Source of the DNA: Thereva unica
Lineage: Eukaryota > Arthropoda > Insecta > Diptera > Therevidae
Reading direction: 5' to 3'
Length of the DNA stretch: 64,000 nt
Assembly: GCA_949987705.1 (NCBI GenBank)
Contig: OX465282.1
Span: forward strand, 81,828,070-81,892,069
The notes beneath the pieces were generated by a model. That model saw only the letters and a list, made by a program, of their open reading frames with translations, made no database searches and had not been told where the DNA came from. Shown one piece after another: positions 51,753 to 62,470 of the stretch. Within the stretch, counting starts at the first letter, position 1. The number at the start of each line of letters is the position of its first letter. The translations under genes and the position numbers were made by a program.

Positions 51753-53042
51753 CTAAAGTGAGGTTGAAAATATAATAATGTCATCCATGAATACCAAGCA
51801 AATTTTCCCCAGCAATTCACGTAAGACATTATCCATAACCCTTTGAAACGTTGATGGGGCGTTTTTAAGGCCAAACGGCATTCGAATAAATTCGTAGTGG
51901 CCGTTTTCCACTGTAAATGCCGTTTTAGGTATATCCTCGGGTTTCACTTCGATTTGGTGAAAACCAGATGCTAAATCAAGTGTACTAAAATAGAGGCTTT
52001 TACCCAATTTGTCAAGAATTTCATTTATATTGGGTAATGGATATCTATCATCTATTGTTTTTTGGTTCAATTTTCTGTAGTCAACAACCAATCGCCATTT
52101 TTGTTTCCCACTGGCGTCTAATTTTTTCGGAACTATCCAAATAGGTGAGGACCAAGGTGAAAAACTTGGACGGATAATTCCATCACTAATCATTTTTGAA
52201 ATCTGTTGTTGAACCTCTTGTTTATGGATTTCCGGGTATCTATACGATTTGGTGTAGATAGGAAGATCATCTTTTGTTTTAATTTCGTGTTTTATCTGGT
52301 TTGTGAAGCTTAAATTTTGGCCTTCTTTAAGAAATATGTCATCAAAACGTTTGCAAAGTTTTAGAAAGAATTTCCTTTCTTCGCTGTTTAGATGATCTAT
52401 TCGAAAGAGTTCAGATATATCCGAATTGACTTGAGGAGCTTCCTGATTGTTGATAGAGAAATTATGTATTTCGAAGAATTGATTGTGACTATATGGTTGA
52501 ACTTGTATTGGTTGTTCGAGGACAAAAACTTGAGAAGAATTTGAATAATTGATTACCTCTACATAAGCATACCATTCTTTTGCGTTAAGGATTCCTTCCG
52601 GTATTACTAATTGTTCTTTAATTTTGACTGGCTTCATATAAATGTCTCCTGTCTTTATATCGACTGGTAAATGGGCTATTATTTTGCTTCGGGGCGGGAC
52701 TGTATATTGTTTGGACATGTAATTCGGTTTGTAAATCAAAGGTATAGTTACGTGTTTAGTTCTTAGTAAAGAATCTTCAAAGTCTAATTTTATGCCAAGT
52801 TGTCTCATTATTCCTAAACCTATTAACCCGTCAAAATAATTATGGAATTTGAATAGTAAAAATCTAAGCTTTTCCTTAGTTTTGAGTTCATCTAACCCAT
52901 TCAATTTGATTTGTTTATCTATTAAGTGAATGTTGAATGCTGTTTTTATTTCTACTGGTTCTATAGTTTCAATTAAATTTGTGTTTACAAATTCCGGATT
53001 GATAAAAGACATATTACTTCCGCTATCTAAAAGAAATTTCAA
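51753..53042 (-). pseudogene. pol: C pol: protease and reverse transcriptase
   Basis: Protease [16 protein letters not shown] (catalytic DSG) and [60 protein letters not shown], and catalytic VFMDDIIIF (FMDD variant). The TAG at 51753-51755 falls shortly after the catalytic motif. Upstream the frame overlaps gag in the -1 phase. Confidence 0.9.
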
Positions 53043-54773
53043 AGGTTCATTGTCATTGCCTAAAATATGGATATATGGTAAGAGATATGATTGATGATGA
53101 TTAAAATCTATATACCCGATTGGGTCTTCGAGGCAGTTGATGGAAAATTTTCGTCGTCGATTTCATTTTCATTTACTTCCGACTGATAATAAAATTCATC
53201 CAGAGCTTGGAAATTTCCATTGAAACTATCGTTATTGTAGTTACTTTGATTCTCGAATTTATTAGGTTCAGTATATTGTAATTCACTCAAATAGTTATTA
53301 AAAGCGGCTTGACTTTCAGGCTCCCCACTCTGTTCAACGTTAAATAATTCTTCTGCTATATATTTTGGAAAATTAGGTGGTTGAGAAAAATTATTTATTT
53401 GTCCAGGTTTTTTAACTGATCTTAAGTTAGAATTTCCACTTGAAGTATCCATGGGTACGGGGCGATTTTTGAAATTTTGGTTATTATCTTTATTGAATTG
53501 TTGACTGAAATTATGATTCTGTTGAAACGATTTTTGGGGTAGTTGAAAATTTTGTTTGAAAATGGTTGAGGAACAGGCCTATATGGTTGTTGAAAACTAA
53601 ATTTTTGAGGTAGGTAAAAATTTGGGTTTTGTGGGTGATAATTAAACGATGGTGTTGCAGTTGGGTGGTTGTAGATAGGTTGCATGGGTCTAATTGGTGG
53701 TTTCCTAACAATATTTGTTTTATTGGTTGGTGGTTCCGCATATAGTGTGTATTCTGCTCTGTCAAACAAAAGTTAAATGCTTGTACTAACGTGATAGGTC
53801 TCATTGCCCTGATTGTAGAGCCAAAAGGTTCTCTTAAGCCGGACAAAAAGGTGTTCAAGCACATTTCTTGGTACAAGGTTTGTTTAGATGTTATGACGTT
53901 CTGATCAGTTTCATGAACTCTAACGTGATTAGTAATGGTAGACAGAATTTCAATAACCCTTGAGTAAAATTTCTCTACTGTGTCTGAATTCTGTCTTAAA
54001 CAGTGTAAGTCACGAATCAAACTCGTTTCGTTCCGCTTATCTGAATAATGTGTGATCAAATTGTTTTTAATATTTTCCCATATGATTGGTGTGCCATACA
54101 TGTTCAGCACCTCATTAGCATCACCGACAATTTTGTTTCTTATAGATCTTAGTATTATTTTAGCATAATTCGCACCGTCGATTCCGATCATTAACCCCAA
54201 AATTTCTTCGACGTTGTCGATAAAGTCAAACAATGATCTTCTATTACCGTCAAAGTTTGGTAGATCCTTGATGGCATCGGGAATTTTTAAATTAGTCAAA
54301 ATTAAATTAACATTAACATCGTTACTGCTACCGCGATAAATATTGCCACTAGAACCATTACCACTGAAACAGTTATTATTACTAATGACTGGAATACCGG
54401 CACTAGCACTAGGAGAATAGTTGGCCCCCTGAACATAACTACTAAGAGGATTATTAACTAGATTACTACTAATAGTTGGAGCACTATTACCACTAGGATT
54501 TATTAAATTTACGTTGTTACTTTCATTTGCCATTTTAGTATCAAATATATTTTCAAATTTATTATCACTTTTTAATTCAAATTTTATTTTACTTAATTCT
54601 ACACTATTACTTTTGTTTTGAGAATTTGACTTAAAAAATATTTCAGAATCAGAGTTATATCCGTCTTCCGCGGCGTTTTTTGACCCTGGAGTTTTGTACG
54701 GAGCTTTAAAAGTTTTCTTATTTTTGGAGTTTAATTTTGAAAGGAAGGACATTAGAGGAAAAAAAAGTATCAA
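53043..54773 (-). pseudogene. gag: C Gag, broken by two frameshifts
   Basis: Start near 54773 (MSFLSKLNSKNKK, Met 8 of the open frame, is the likelier start). An N-terminal polar region (to ~130), then the capsid domain: NFDGNRRSLFDFIDNVEEIL, VGDANEVLNMYG, NETSLIRDLHCLRQ, FLSGLREPFGSTIRAMR. The frame shifts near 53775 into a Pro/Asn-rich section (53769-53560) and again near 53560 into an acidic C-terminus (53452-53108; SGEPESQAAFNNYLSELQYT). No CCHC knuckle, as usual for errantiviruses of this type. Confidence 0.85.
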
Positions 54774-55114
54774 TTATGGACTTACCCCACAAGAACAATG
54801 ATTGACGTAAGCCAGATTAATTGCATTTCCTCTTGTATGTAAATAATTGCCGAGTTGGTTGTGGTCCGATGAAGCTGAAGAATTGAGATCCACCAGCTGA
54901 CGATGTACCCTCGTTGCTGTGCTTCTATTCCAATGTTTAATGTCCAGCGAATTCACTATATGCCGTAGTACCTTCGACACGGAGTTAATTTTCAGTTAAC
55001 ACAGTGAGATTAAATTGCCAATATGCTTTCGACAAAACTTTCACTATTTTTAATTCACTCCCGAATTTACGACTGGACGATTTTAATTGATAAAATTCTA
55101 CCGATGACTGCGCC
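54774..55114 (-). promoter_or_regulatory. C leader with primer-binding site
   Basis: The primer-binding site GGCGCAGTCATCGGTAGAAT (minus strand of 55095-55114) directly follows the 5' LTR, whose last T completes TGGCGCAG. The leader has no convincing gene; it may hold the splice donor for env RNA. Confidence 0.7.
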
Positions 55115-55529
55115 AATAATAAACTTTGATCAACCACTATTTAAATTAAATAAAAATTTTATAATTCCAACATTTATTTCAATTCAAGTTTACAGTTTAA
55201 ATCTCCGTACTAGACTGACTTCTTTATTTTATAAAATTTACCTTTCAGTTGACAACGGAAATAATCCAGACATGAAATTTTATCGTTAACAAGAGCATTA
55301 GATTACAATTTTTGTGAGAATAGCAAAATAGGCAAAATATCGTGAGAATTGAAATGACTGAAAGTTTTAATTTAAGGATGAGCAAAATATCGTGAGAAAC
55401 TGAAATATTAAACGACTGAAAGTTTTAATTTAAAGATTTTAGATTTCTAGGAATGAATTGTTGTTTTTGTAAAGATCTATATTTATTTATTATATTATAT
55501 TTATTTAGGGTGGAGTCGGGGACGTAACT
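55115..55529 (-). repeat. 5' LTR of C
   Basis: 415 bp. Starts AGTTACGTCCCCGACTCC on the minus strand and ends TTATTATT. It contains two copies of GCAAAATATCGTGAGAA spaced 54 bp and two of ACTGAAAGTTTTAATTTAA. Confidence 0.95.
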
Positions 55530-55533
55530 CGCG

Positions 55534-56157
55534 CGGTTTAAGTTTTAAAAACTGTTGTTACTTTTTGTGTTGTTCTGCTGGCCATAATATAATAATATAC
55601 ATAAATAAGTATCTATATATTCAATAGTGTTACGTTAACAATAAGATTTAAAAAAGTTAAATTGCCAAAATAAAAGTTAATTTAAAAAAAAAAGGAGAGC
55701 TTTATATAGCGTGCGCGCGGTTTAAGTTTTAAAAACTGTTGTTACTTTTTGTGTTGTTCTGCTGGCCATAATATAATAATATACATAAATAAGTATCTAT
55801 ATATTCAATAGTGTTACGTTAACAATAAGATTTAATAAAGTTAAATTGCCAAAATACAAGTTAATTTTGAAAAAAAAGGAGAGCTTTATATAGCGTGCGC
55901 GCGGTTTAAGTTTTAAAAACTGTTGTTACTTTTTGTGTTGTTTTGCTGGCCATAATATAATAAAATATAAAGGTATATATATTCAATTGTGTTACGTTAA
56001 CGACAAAAGGTAATTAAGGTAAAATTGTATTTTGTGTGTAATAAAAAAAAAAAGAATAAATAATAATAAAGAGAACAGAATTGGTTAATAATTTTAAATA
56101 AAAGGTGAAGTTTCTCTACTGACTACGAAAATATTTATTTTACTCGCTTTTACCTAT
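55534..56157 (+). repeat. 3' LTR of B, second part, with a multiplied ~184-bp promoter-like segment
   Basis: The segment beginning TTTATATAGCGTGCGCGCGG is present three times in the 3' LTR (47531 split by C, 55701, 55885) but once in the 5' LTR (37336). Copies 1 and 2 share a variant tail (AACAATAAGATTTAA) while copy 3 matches the 5' LTR tail. The LTR ends at about 56157 without the last ~120 bp before the primer-binding site. Confidence 0.85.
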
Positions 56158-56168
56158 TAATTGTCATA

Positions 56169-56404
56169 GCCCAGTCACTTTATATAAAAAAATCAAACCT
56201 ATAAAAAAATGCAACTGGAGATTTTAGAGTAATAGATAGAAAAACAAAGTTTTCTTAGCCAAAAAATGAATCCGCGAACTTGAGTGTTCGGTCAGTTGGC
56301 TTTATGGACTTTTGGGAAATTATTTATTACCCCAAAATAAAAAGAATCCCGCTGGCAAAACTCCAGTTGCATTTTTTCATAGGTTCTTATATAAAGTGAC
56401 TGGG
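56169..56404. mobile_element. 236-bp MITE with ~45-bp inverted repeats and TA duplication
   Basis: Left GCCCAGTCACTTTATATAA, right (inverse) the same, extending inward to GCAACTGGAG with a few gaps. Flanking TA at 56167-56168 and 56405-56406, suggesting a Tc1/mariner-type element. It interrupts the Bel-Pao pol fragment. Confidence 0.85.
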
Positions 56405-56406
56405 CT

Positions 56407-56598
56407 ATCAAAGATTTTTGCAGCATCGGATGATATATTTCATTTTGTTGCTGCACGCTATGCGTGTTTGGTGATTAGTATCTTGAATCTGTCTGTGGTT
56501 AGATTCCAGTATACTCCCAAAGCCTTAATTTTCCTCTCCTGATCAAAGTCACGATCGGCTGGGCGAGAAACAGCTCGCTGGAGTGTTATGCCTCCTGA
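56407..56598 (-). pseudogene. pol: Bel-Pao pol fragment
   Basis: DQERKIKALGVYWNLTTDRF and then, in shifted frames toward 56407, SDAAKIFD resemble the segment of Bel-Pao Pol after the RT (LGxxWxxxxDxF ... LSxxAKxFDPLG). The MITE cuts it at AKIFD; MTIN behind the MITE may continue it. Confidence 0.6.
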
Positions 56599-56835
56599 AA
56601 CGAGTTGAATCTCATCAACCAACCGATGACATGCGCTTTGGCGGAGCGGGGAAGGGCTAAGGAAGGCTATGACAAGAGGAATCAGGAATGTAAAGAGGGA
56701 AGAAGAAAGAAGGAAAGTTATGTAGGTGGGAAATTGGAAAAGGCGAAGGACCGTGGGGCTTGGCCGGGAATCGAACCCGGGACCTCTCGGATAGTAGCTA
56801 GACGCCTTACTCCCTAGGCTACCGAGGCCCTCTAG
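56599..56835 (-). mobile_element. tRNA-derived SINE
   Basis: The minus-strand head GGCCTCGGTAGCCTAGGGAG ... CCCGGGTTCGATTCCCGG resembles a tRNA: box A-like TAGCCTAGGGAG (56810-56821) and a perfect box B GGTTCGATTCC (56767-56777). The acceptor arms do not pair well, so it is not a working tRNA. A ~150-bp unrelated body follows. It sits between Gag and Pol parts of a Bel-Pao remnant. Confidence 0.7.
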
Positions 56836-57350
56836 TTCACTGGAATAGATTTTGTGATTTGCCTTGCAAATTGGACAGAGAGTGATGGAACCATGATGGA
56901 TTTTTAAATCTTTACCCTTCCAGACAGCAGCTTTTTGTTTGGTTAGGCCTTGCTTGTCCTCGCTAGGGTTGATGACTTCTTTAGTATTGAACCGTCTCTC
57001 CAAGAATTCTATAAATTTGCTTACGGTCCCTACCACTCTCGGATTTTGTAGTGATTGTTCATATAGATTACGGCTTTCCTTGTCTAGCTTCGGTGTCAGT
57101 AGAAATACAACCAGTGGATCCCAATTTTATATACCAATGCCAAGTGCTTGCAGACACTCCGCTGTAGTATCATGAAGTCTTTTAATCCTCTGGTGTGATT
57201 TTTAACAAGTGATTCTTCAACAAGTTTGCGTTGAAGAGTTTCTCAGTCTTACTTAAATTCTCATCATTGTGAATAAATTCTGTGAAGATGTTCTTGAATG
57301 TTAGCCATTTCAATTAGTCTCCTTCAAATGTTGGCACCTATATTGGCTGG
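56836..57350 (-). pseudogene. gag: Bel-Pao Gag fragment (DUF1759 and zinc knuckle)
   Basis: 57036-56836: VGTVSKFIEFLERRFNTKEV ... CPICKANHKIYSSE, a Bel-Pao Gag C-terminal CCHC-like motif cut by the SINE. Upstream to 57350 in several frames: FTEFIHNDENLSKTEKLFN, WDPLVVFLLTPKLDKESRNL. At least three frameshifts or stops. Confidence 0.75.
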
Positions 57351-57960
57351 ATTTTCCGCAAAGTTATCATTGCATTCTTGTGTTGGTGCCGAACTTTCCC
57401 GATCGTCGAATCGCTCTTGATTTTTTATTTGAATTTTTTGTTACGAGTCTTGGCGAATACATTATTCTCAAAGTACTCGTCACTGAATGTTTCCATGCCT
57501 ATTATTTCTGCATGGATATCGGCAACTCGTTCCCAGTATTCATTTATTAGTTTCGGCCTCCGACTGTAGTATGCTGGTGATATAGGTGATGTGATCTCAT
57601 TTTATTATATTTGTATCACCTGCTTGAAAGAATCGATCATAGCAATCTACCACTTGAGATCTTCAACGATTCCTGATGTTTGCTTTTTCTGGATGGTTTT
57701 TCCAAGTGTATCTTCCATCATGTCTCGGATTTGATCAAAAATGTTCTCCACCTTGTCGAAGTATTTTTCTGTGAAATATTGGTTGTCTGGACTAAACTGC
57801 TCCCCAATTATTCATTTTGAGTCTCGAATTCAACCCAAGCTATTTGTAGTAGGTGTAGTCGAGTTTCCACATATTGCTTAGTTTAGTGAATCCTTCCGGA
57901 AGTTGGTGTTTAGTTTTTAGATCTTTTTGAATGTGCTGCTTTGCAGGCTTAATAGTTTCT
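57351..57960 (-). pseudogene. Probable Bel-Pao Gag N-terminus, heavily decayed
   Basis: Lies upstream in the same orientation; scattered helical, charged words but no continuous frame. Assigned by position only. Confidence 0.3.
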
Positions 57961-59030
57961 CCATTCTCTCTCCATTCTCGTTTAATATGAAGCAATGAGG
58001 ACTTGCCCCGATTTTATTAGTATACAGAGCACAGAGCTTCAAGACCCAATGTTCTAGAGGATGTTGTTTACACAAAGTGCCTCAAAATACGCTTTTCTAG
58101 AGGACGATTTAAGTGTTTTTAATAAGTGTATACTGAAGACGCTTCTTATTTATTCAAAATTAGTATAACTCACTGATCTGTTGTTACTGCTTTTATAGGC
58201 GGGCAGCCGGTGACACTAAAGGTCCCGTCATACGGAATTGGAATTTTTTTTTGCAAATCGATAGTTCGAAGTTAGACGAACAAGATAAGCTCGGTATGTG
58301 TGGATTTAATAAACCGAAAAGGTTGGACATGCCTCTTCGAAAGTTGTGATAAGGGGTAAAAATTTACCGTTACATGTAGCAAGTTGGTTTTTTTTATTTT
58401 ACTCGTTATAATGTTAACTTTGAAAATATCTTGGTATGCGGGCTCAAAAACTGCCGGAACTATCCGGCATACCAACCAGGTGATAAGAAATAAAATCGCC
58501 ATCAGTGAATCCACTAGGGTCATATGGGCCCCCAAAAGGCTTTTGAGTAAGACATGGGACGTTGCATGTTAATTTTAATGCAACTGAACACAATCACAAT
58601 AACTTTTCAAAACTCGTCATAATTAAAACACACGAAAGGAGCCAAAACTCCAAAATAGCTGAAAATTGGTGCACAGCTTCCTTGTGACATTTTAAGAAAA
58701 CAATTTCGGAATCCAAAAAATAAAACATGGCCACCGGAGATATCGCGTTTTCTCTGAGTTTTCCATGTACCTCGGTTTCTATAGGTTATACAACCCCGGG
58801 CGAGGGCCCAAAATGTTGACAATGAAATTCAAGGTCAAAGTTCTCGAAAATCACTTTTTGGCCAAAATTTTATCCAAAAACTGGAATTATTTACGATAAC
58901 CGTCAATACAAAACGTTATTTTGTCATTTTCGAAAACTTAACCCTTTCGAAGTTATTCAGTCTGCAAAAATAACTGCTTTTTTATTCGAAAATTGTCAAC
59001 TTAGTTGAGGTGCCGCTCGAACCATTTTTT
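57961..59030. other. Spacer, no gene recognised
   Basis: Several low-quality open stretches on both strands; none resembles a protein family. Contains GCCGGAACTATCCGGC (58453-58468), an imperfect palindrome. Confidence 0.4.
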
Positions 59031-59705
59031 TGTTTAAACGACGTTCGTGATTTTTGTACCTGCACCAAATTTTTTGAAGAATGACTGAGCCCAGTCAAAA
59101 AACAGACGAGGTGTGTTTATAGGATTTCGATCAACTCGTTGCATACTTGCCTTGGAAGCTTCACGTATAACTTTTCCTCCGATCCCGTCACATGCACCTT
59201 TCCCACGCGCCGCGCGGTTGCAAAAGAGTGCCAAACTGCTTCTACTCCGAAGTCTTCTTCGTGATTCAGTAAATTAATATAGTTATACTTATTTTTATCC
59301 CGCGATCCCGCTCCATCTGAGAAATAGTGCATTTTTTTACGTTTTTACTACCATGTCTGTTTTTTAAAAAAGCTAACATTTTCTTTATTGTTCTGACGGT
59401 AATACGCGACATAAGGATGCAAGGTGACAATGTTGTGCTTGTATAGCATTTTGTACTTGAAAAGTTTAGTTTTGTGAAAAACTCCCGCGGATAAATTATT
59501 CTTCAAATCCTCATAATGCCTTTGCTTGTTTGTTCTTGATAAAATCGTGTTTAACTAAATCTCGTAGTTCTTCGCCGAAGTTGTTGATAAAATGTGCGGT
59601 AGATTCTCTTATCTCTACGAAGTCACTCCTGTTTAAAGAACAAAAATTTCATTACAATTTATCCACAATTTCTATAAACTCCGCAATTTAATAGTCAATA
59701 AAAAA
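59031..59705 (-). pseudogene. TE-like 'SDG/HGKG' protein family, C-terminal part
   Basis: 59332-59117: YFSDGAGSRDKNKYNYINLL, HEEDFGVEAVWHSFAT. 59234-59034 in the next frame: RGKGACDGIGGKVIREASKA. Upstream to about 59640: AHFINNFGEELRDLVKHDFI and HPYVAYY. From memory this pattern (FSDGxxxQ..K, HGKGxCDGxGG) is widespread in unannotated repetitive arthropod proteins and looks like a nuclease-type core; the superfamily name is not certain. Several frameshifts. Confidence 0.55.
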
Positions 59706-59709
59706 TGCA

Positions 59710-60758
59710 AACTAGTTGGGATGTGGGTTCGACCCTTTCGGTCCACACGATCAACTTCCCAGTATGATGGATGTTGCATATATGATTGGATATTTTAATA
59801 ATAAATGAACAATAGGCAATATAGAATATATGCATAATACCGAGAATTTGTCACAATTGTTTATCAATATTTTCGCTAAAATGTCAAACTAAATGTGCGC
59901 ACTTACAAGATTAGGATGACGAAAATGTATATAAAATTGATGTATTAATATTTTTCGGCACCTCAATGAAGTCGATATAGTTTTTAGTTCGCGCGGTATC
60001 GTGCAGGTACAAAAATCACTTAAGTCATTTAAACCAAAAACCCGCTGGACCGAATATTATAAAAATATTTTCAGATTATATTGTCGCTAATACGTTTCGA
60101 ACGGCACCTTAAGTAAGTCAATATCTTTTGTGGTTCGGACCATATCGTGCATGTACAAAAATCACTTACGCCGCTTAAACAAAAAAACGGCTCGACCGAA
60201 TTTTATGAAAATCTTTTCAGATCATATTTTGGTTAATACTCTTCGAACTGCACGTCAACTAAGTCGATATCTTTTATAGTTCGCGCGATATCGTGCAGGT
60301 ACAAGAATCACTTAAGTCATTTAAACCAAAAAACCGCTGGACCGAATATTATAAAAATCTTTTCAGATAATATTGTCGCTAATACGCTTCGAACGGCACC
60401 TCAAGTAAGTCAATATCTTTCGTGGTTCGGGCGATATCGTGCAGGTACAAAAATCACTTACGTCGCTCACACCAAAAAACGGCTGGACCGAATTTCATGA
60501 AATTCTTTTCAGATCATATTTCGGTTAATACGCTTCGAACAACACCTCAACGAAGTCGATATCAGTTTTGGTTCGCGCGATATCGTGCAGGAAAAAATGA
60601 CCACATCCGTACGCACATACACACACACACACACACACACATACTTCCTCCCAATTTTTTGCTTAAAATGCTCCTGGGACCCTGAAAGATGAAAATACGT
60701 TGAAATTTTCGATTTCGATTTTCGGACCGATTACAATAACTTCCTATACTGGGAAGTT
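59710..60758. mobile_element. MITE-like nonautonomous element, copy 2 (five ~146-bp subrepeats)
   Basis: Same ends as copy 1 (2539-3580). Inverted terminal words AACTTCCCAGTAT (59753) and ATACTGGGAAGTT (to 60758). Subrepeats start at about 59958, 60104, 60248, 60394 and 60540 (CACCTCAA ... AAGTCGATAT). CA microsatellite at 60619-60641. It splits the 'SDG/HGKG' pseudogene. Confidence 0.8.
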
Positions 60759-61660
60759 AAAAAATAAAATGAAACATAAGGAAAACAAAATTCACTCGTG
60801 CACTCTCTTGCATCCTGATGAACTCTCGATTAATCGCGTGTACTCTCCTACACTCTCTGTGTACTCTCTGGGTCCGGAGTAAAAGTGAGAAAAAAACAGT
60901 GAAAATGTTACCAGCCTTTTCAGACCACGCAATGAAAAATATCGTTCTGCATTTAGGAGAAAAGCGTTTTGAGGTTGGGGTAGAGAACAGAAATATAAGT
61001 ATTAAATATCAGTCATCGTCCATCGATTAAAAACTAATTCTGGAACATTGTGACGGTTAAACATCTCTTCTAATTTGGTACAACTGGCCTCAGTTCCAGA
61101 ACACCGATCGCAATTTGTCAAATGTCATAATGAAGAGGGATTCTGGCAAATGTACTCCTCTATAAATGTGTGAAACGTATCGCTGAAGGAAACCTTCTTT
61201 TTGGCCAAAGCTCGTTTAATACCATAAACTTTCAACCTAAAATTATGATGAATTTTACACCCGCAGCCATTATGCGTTCCTTGCCTTCCTACAAAAACGC
61301 AATGCTCAAGCCGCAGCTTCGTGAACTTGGAAAGCGAAAATTTGACATCTGGATTTTTTTCTTTGAACAGACGATGAAGTTGATCAAGGTTTTCGGTCAA
61401 CAACTGCACTTGGATTCGAAAGCGAGATCCATCATCTTGAGTAACAGTAACACAATCGTGCATTCCAGGAAGAATCCGAGATACTTCTTCTGATTTGTAG
61501 AATTCTTTCCCCATTTCTACAGTTTTTTCCGCTAGTCGTCGACCTTTTTTTCTTGGAGAACGAGATCCCTGACCGCACTCCTTGCGCAATTTGTTTGCCC
61601 TGGATGGACGCCATCCTTTGAGTTACTCCAAGCAGATTACGCAACACCGTATGTTTGCAA
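60759..61660 (-). pseudogene. TE-like 'SDG/HGKG' protein family, N-terminal and middle part
   Basis: 61589-61125: EFYKSEEVSRILPGMHDCVT, EKNPDVKFSLSKFTKLRLEH, CVFVGRQGTHNGCGCKIHHN. This is the region that precedes the SDG part in this family. Toward 60900: NCDRCSGTEASCTKLEEMF and VFNRWTMTD after an in-frame TGA. The continuation resumes at 59640 beyond the MITE. A single decayed gene copy. Confidence 0.55.
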
Positions 61661-61976
61661 ATTTCCGTTTTTGAAAATCTCCATATTCCTCTTTTTCAGT
61701 GGTGCTTCAACTAAACTTTCCAAAACAGTGTTAAGTTTTTCCATGTTGATTTCCTGAGCGAGCTTGTCAGAAAACTCATAAGGAGGGTCAATTAATTCAT
61801 CGTCAACATCTTCATTTGAACTTTGTTCTGGTTCTGGTTCTTTGGCACATACAAAGTCAATTATTTGTGTAGAATTATTTACATAGTATAATAAATTTAG
61901 ATACTAATTCGAAAAGTATTCATAAGAATTGCACTGTAAATAAAAATTAACCTTGCTTTGTTTGTTAATTGCACTC
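61661..61976. other. Spacer, possibly the decayed 5' end of the pseudogene
   Basis: A minus-strand acidic Glu/Pro-rich stretch (about 61790-61850) is readable but short; nothing else seen. Confidence 0.3.
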
Positions 61977-61977
61977 T

Positions 61978-62220
61978 AAAGGTGCGTATTCACCAAGAGT
62001 TTTGTCTCCGCACTATCTCCATACATTATCCGCCAAAGCGTCTCCACCAAATTCAATGTTCGGAGATAAAAAATTGTGCGGAGATTAAAAGTGCGGAGAC
62101 TACACACGCACACCGATATTCCAGTGGATACACAACGTATCCATTGAAAAATCTTCTGGGTCGGTGCGGAGAACTTCTGCGGGGACTGTGCGCGGACATG
62201 TAAATTCAGTGGATACTTGA
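61978..62220. repeat. Degenerate MITE of the AGGTGCGT family
   Basis: Starts AAGGTGCGTATTCACC and contains several GTGGATAC/GTATCCA words; the right end is not intact. Related to 63573-63783. Confidence 0.45.
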
Positions 62221-62369
62221 AAAAAGACTTGAAGTAGCTTCTTGAGACGTATCTTTTGTTTTCCAGTGAATATGGAAAACACGAAATATTTTAGGACAGA
62301 CAAGGGGATTATTTTGAAGAAATAGTTTTCGAACGCAGTTTTTTTTATGTGGCATGGTCAAACTCAAGA

Positions 62370-62470
62370 ATCACCCTTTGTACCACTAGACCGTCATGTC
62401 GTTCAACTCATGGTGCAATGTCTAGTAGTAAGCTTAACCTAAAAATAGAAAAAGAATAGGAAAGTTTAAG
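62370..62470. repeat. Dispersed ~100-bp repeat, second copy
   Basis: Resembles 33856-33962: ACCCTTTGTACCACTAGACC, GTCATGTCGTTCAACTCA, GGTGCAATGTCTAGTAGTAA, GAATAGGAAAG. About 80 percent alike by eye. Confidence 0.6.

Larger units (their letters stand above)
47548..55529 (-). mobile_element. Errantivirus C (with env), inserted in the 3' LTR of B
   Basis: 7982 bp with two 415-bp LTRs (47548-47962, 55115-55529) that look identical by eye. They begin AGTTACGTCC and end TTATTATT on the minus strand. Target duplication CGCG (47544-47547, 55530-55533) in an alternating purine-pyrimidine stretch, as known for errantiviruses. Primer-binding site next to the 5' LTR, polypurine tract CTAGGGGGGGAAG at 47963-47975. 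Order: gag, pol, env. Gag has two frameshifts and pol one in-frame stop; env is open. A very recent insertion judging by its LTRs. Confidence 0.95.
36903..56157 (+). mobile_element. Errantivirus B (17.6/297-like, with env), 3' LTR split by element C
   Basis: 5' LTR 36903-~37731, primer-binding site at 37732, gag, PR-RT-RNH-IN, env, polypurine tract, 3' LTR starting 47098, interrupted at 47547 by element C and continued at 55530-56157. The first ~445 bp of the two LTRs differ at only about two positions by eye. Coding is broken at many points (three frames in gag, shift at ~41430, in-frame stop at 42389, shift at ~42800, two shifts in env). No target duplication is found: the 3' LTR seems cut short, since ~120 bp present before the 5' primer-binding site are missing at 56157. 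Confidence 0.88.

Noticed and set aside
36903..56157. A 4-bp target duplication for element B
   Set aside because: Left flank GGAT and right flank after 56157 (ATTA/TTAA) do not match under any plausible LTR end; the 3' LTR appears truncated.
56756..56830. A functional tRNA gene
   Set aside because: Box A and B are present but the acceptor arms do not pair, the anticodon arm is poor, and a SINE-like body follows.
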